From assembly GCA_028711875.1 (NCBI GenBank), contig JAQTRJ010000128.1:1-6436 (forward strand): a stretch of DNA of 6,436 bases, given 5' to 3'. The stretch is from a bacterium. GTDB taxonomy: Bacteria > Electryoneota > RPQS01. Positions 5,904-6,436 of this stretch are shown in pieces. Both the position numbers and the translations under genes were made by a program. The notes beneath the pieces are model-generated. The model was not told where the DNA came from, did not search any database, and saw only the letters and a list, made by a program, of their open reading frames with translations. Within the stretch, counting starts at the first letter, position 1. The number at the start of each line of letters is the position of its first letter.

Positions 5904-6436
5904 ATGGCAGCACCGAAAAAACGACGCATTCCCGTCAGTATTGACATGACGCCGATGGTGGACATCGCCTTTCTGCTGTTGATTTTCTTTATGTCCACGA
6001 CGGTGTTTAAGAAGCCGGAAGAAGTTCCGGTGCAACCGCCGCTTTCGCATTCCACGTTCACGCTGCCCGAGACCGGCATGGTAGTCATCACCATCCCGAA
6101 GGACAACTATATTCAGATGACGCTGGAGGTCGCCGCGCTGGACTATGACCTGGGATTGTCCGAGCAGGAAGGTCGCAGGATCGTGCACAAGCGTTTTCAG
6201 CCGGAAGAGCTTCCGCCGATTATCAAGAAGCTCATCCTGCGGCGGCTCGTGGACCGGGTGGTGATCAAGGCCGATCGCAAGGCGGAGTATGGAGTGATCG
6301 AGGCGGTCATGGAGACGCTCCAGAAGGAAAATCTCAACATCCTGAACTTCGTGACGGATCTCGAGGAAGAGGTGAGGGTGGAAGGGTCGTTCGTGGGAGC
6401 GAGCGAAAAGGAAGGCGCATCGCTGCCGTCCGGATC
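5904..6436 (+). CDS. exbD: ExbD/TolR-family biopolymer transport protein, 3' end cut off
   Basis: The frame from ATG 5904 is open to the window edge, giving at least 177 residues without a stop. GGCGGA lies seven bases upstream as ribosome binding site. The layout is that of ExbD: a short basic cytoplasmic tail (MAAPKKRRIPVSID), then one transmembrane helix with MTPMVDIAFLLLIFFM. Asp20 matches the proton-carrying Asp25 of E. coli ExbD. The periplasmic domain follows, ending in VVIKADRKAEYGVIEAVMET and LNILNFVTDLEEE. The protein is longer than the usual 140 or so residues. About 20 extra residues sit in the periplasmic domain around 74-102, and at least 20 residues lie beyond the core at the C-terminus. 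It should assemble as a dimer in the ExbB pore and engage a TonB-like or other periplasmic partner. Clusters of this type often carry a second exbD or tonB next, which would lie outside the window. Confidence 0.88.
   Translation, partial: MAAPKKRRIPVSIDMTPMVDIAFLLLIFFMSTTVFKKPEEVPVQPPLSHSTFTLPETGMVVITIPKDNYIQMTLEVAALDYDLGLSEQEGRRIVHKRFQPEELPPIIKKLILRRLVDRVVIKADRKAEYGVIEAVMETLQKENLNILNFVTDLEEEVRVEGSFVGASEKEGASLPSG

Noticed and set aside
1..6436. tRNA, rRNA, CRISPR array, insertion sequence or phage genes
   Set aside because: No cloverleaf, regularly spaced repeats, terminal inverted repeats or transposase/integrase motifs were seen; nearly all bases are in recognised genes.

Overview
The window comes from a Gram-negative bacterium with a fairly GC-rich genome, visible in the strong G/C bias at third codon positions. 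It carries an ExbB/ExbD proton-motor pair and two exported proteins, which imply an inner and an outer membrane. The GlmU-like protein is the alternative type best known from Bacteroidota and relatives, with an N-terminal strand reading NIILFEDE instead of the usual GlmU nucleotide loop. Purine-rich Shine-Dalgarno stretches and a -35/-10 type promoter are less typical of Bacteroidota itself. My inference is a member of the wider FCB group or a neighbouring candidate phylum. No genus can be named from the sequence alone.

Left block (1-3161, all + strand): the tail of dprA (DNA uptake and recombination mediator), then a GlmU-like putative sugar-nucleotidyltransferase/acyltransferase, then an exported S41 carboxy-terminal processing protease (CtpA/Prc type). 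The genes overlap by 14 bases (223-236) and 4 bases (1554-1557), so they look like one translationally coupled operon.

Middle (3162-3400): a 239-base intergenic region, visibly more AT-rich than the genes. It holds two weak hairpins, a good sigma70-like promoter (3273-3301) and a leader with no obvious ribosome binding site before the next start.

Right block (3401-6436, all + strand): a secreted TPR protein of 547 residues, an ExbB/TolQ-family channel protein, and an ExbD/TolR-family protein that runs off the right edge. Spacing is short (46 and 51 bases), so this is probably a second operon. ExbB and ExbD would form a proton-driven inner-membrane motor. The periplasmic TPR protein is either a scaffold for that motor or, by analogy with NlpI-Prc and LbcA-CtpA, an adaptor for the protease encoded just upstream. 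The theme of the window is cell-envelope construction, quality control and energisation, with dprA as the unrelated neighbour. Most of it is recognisable family content. The least explained parts are the TPR protein's partner, the real activity of the GlmU-like N-terminal domain, and the short repeat/hairpin between exbB and exbD.
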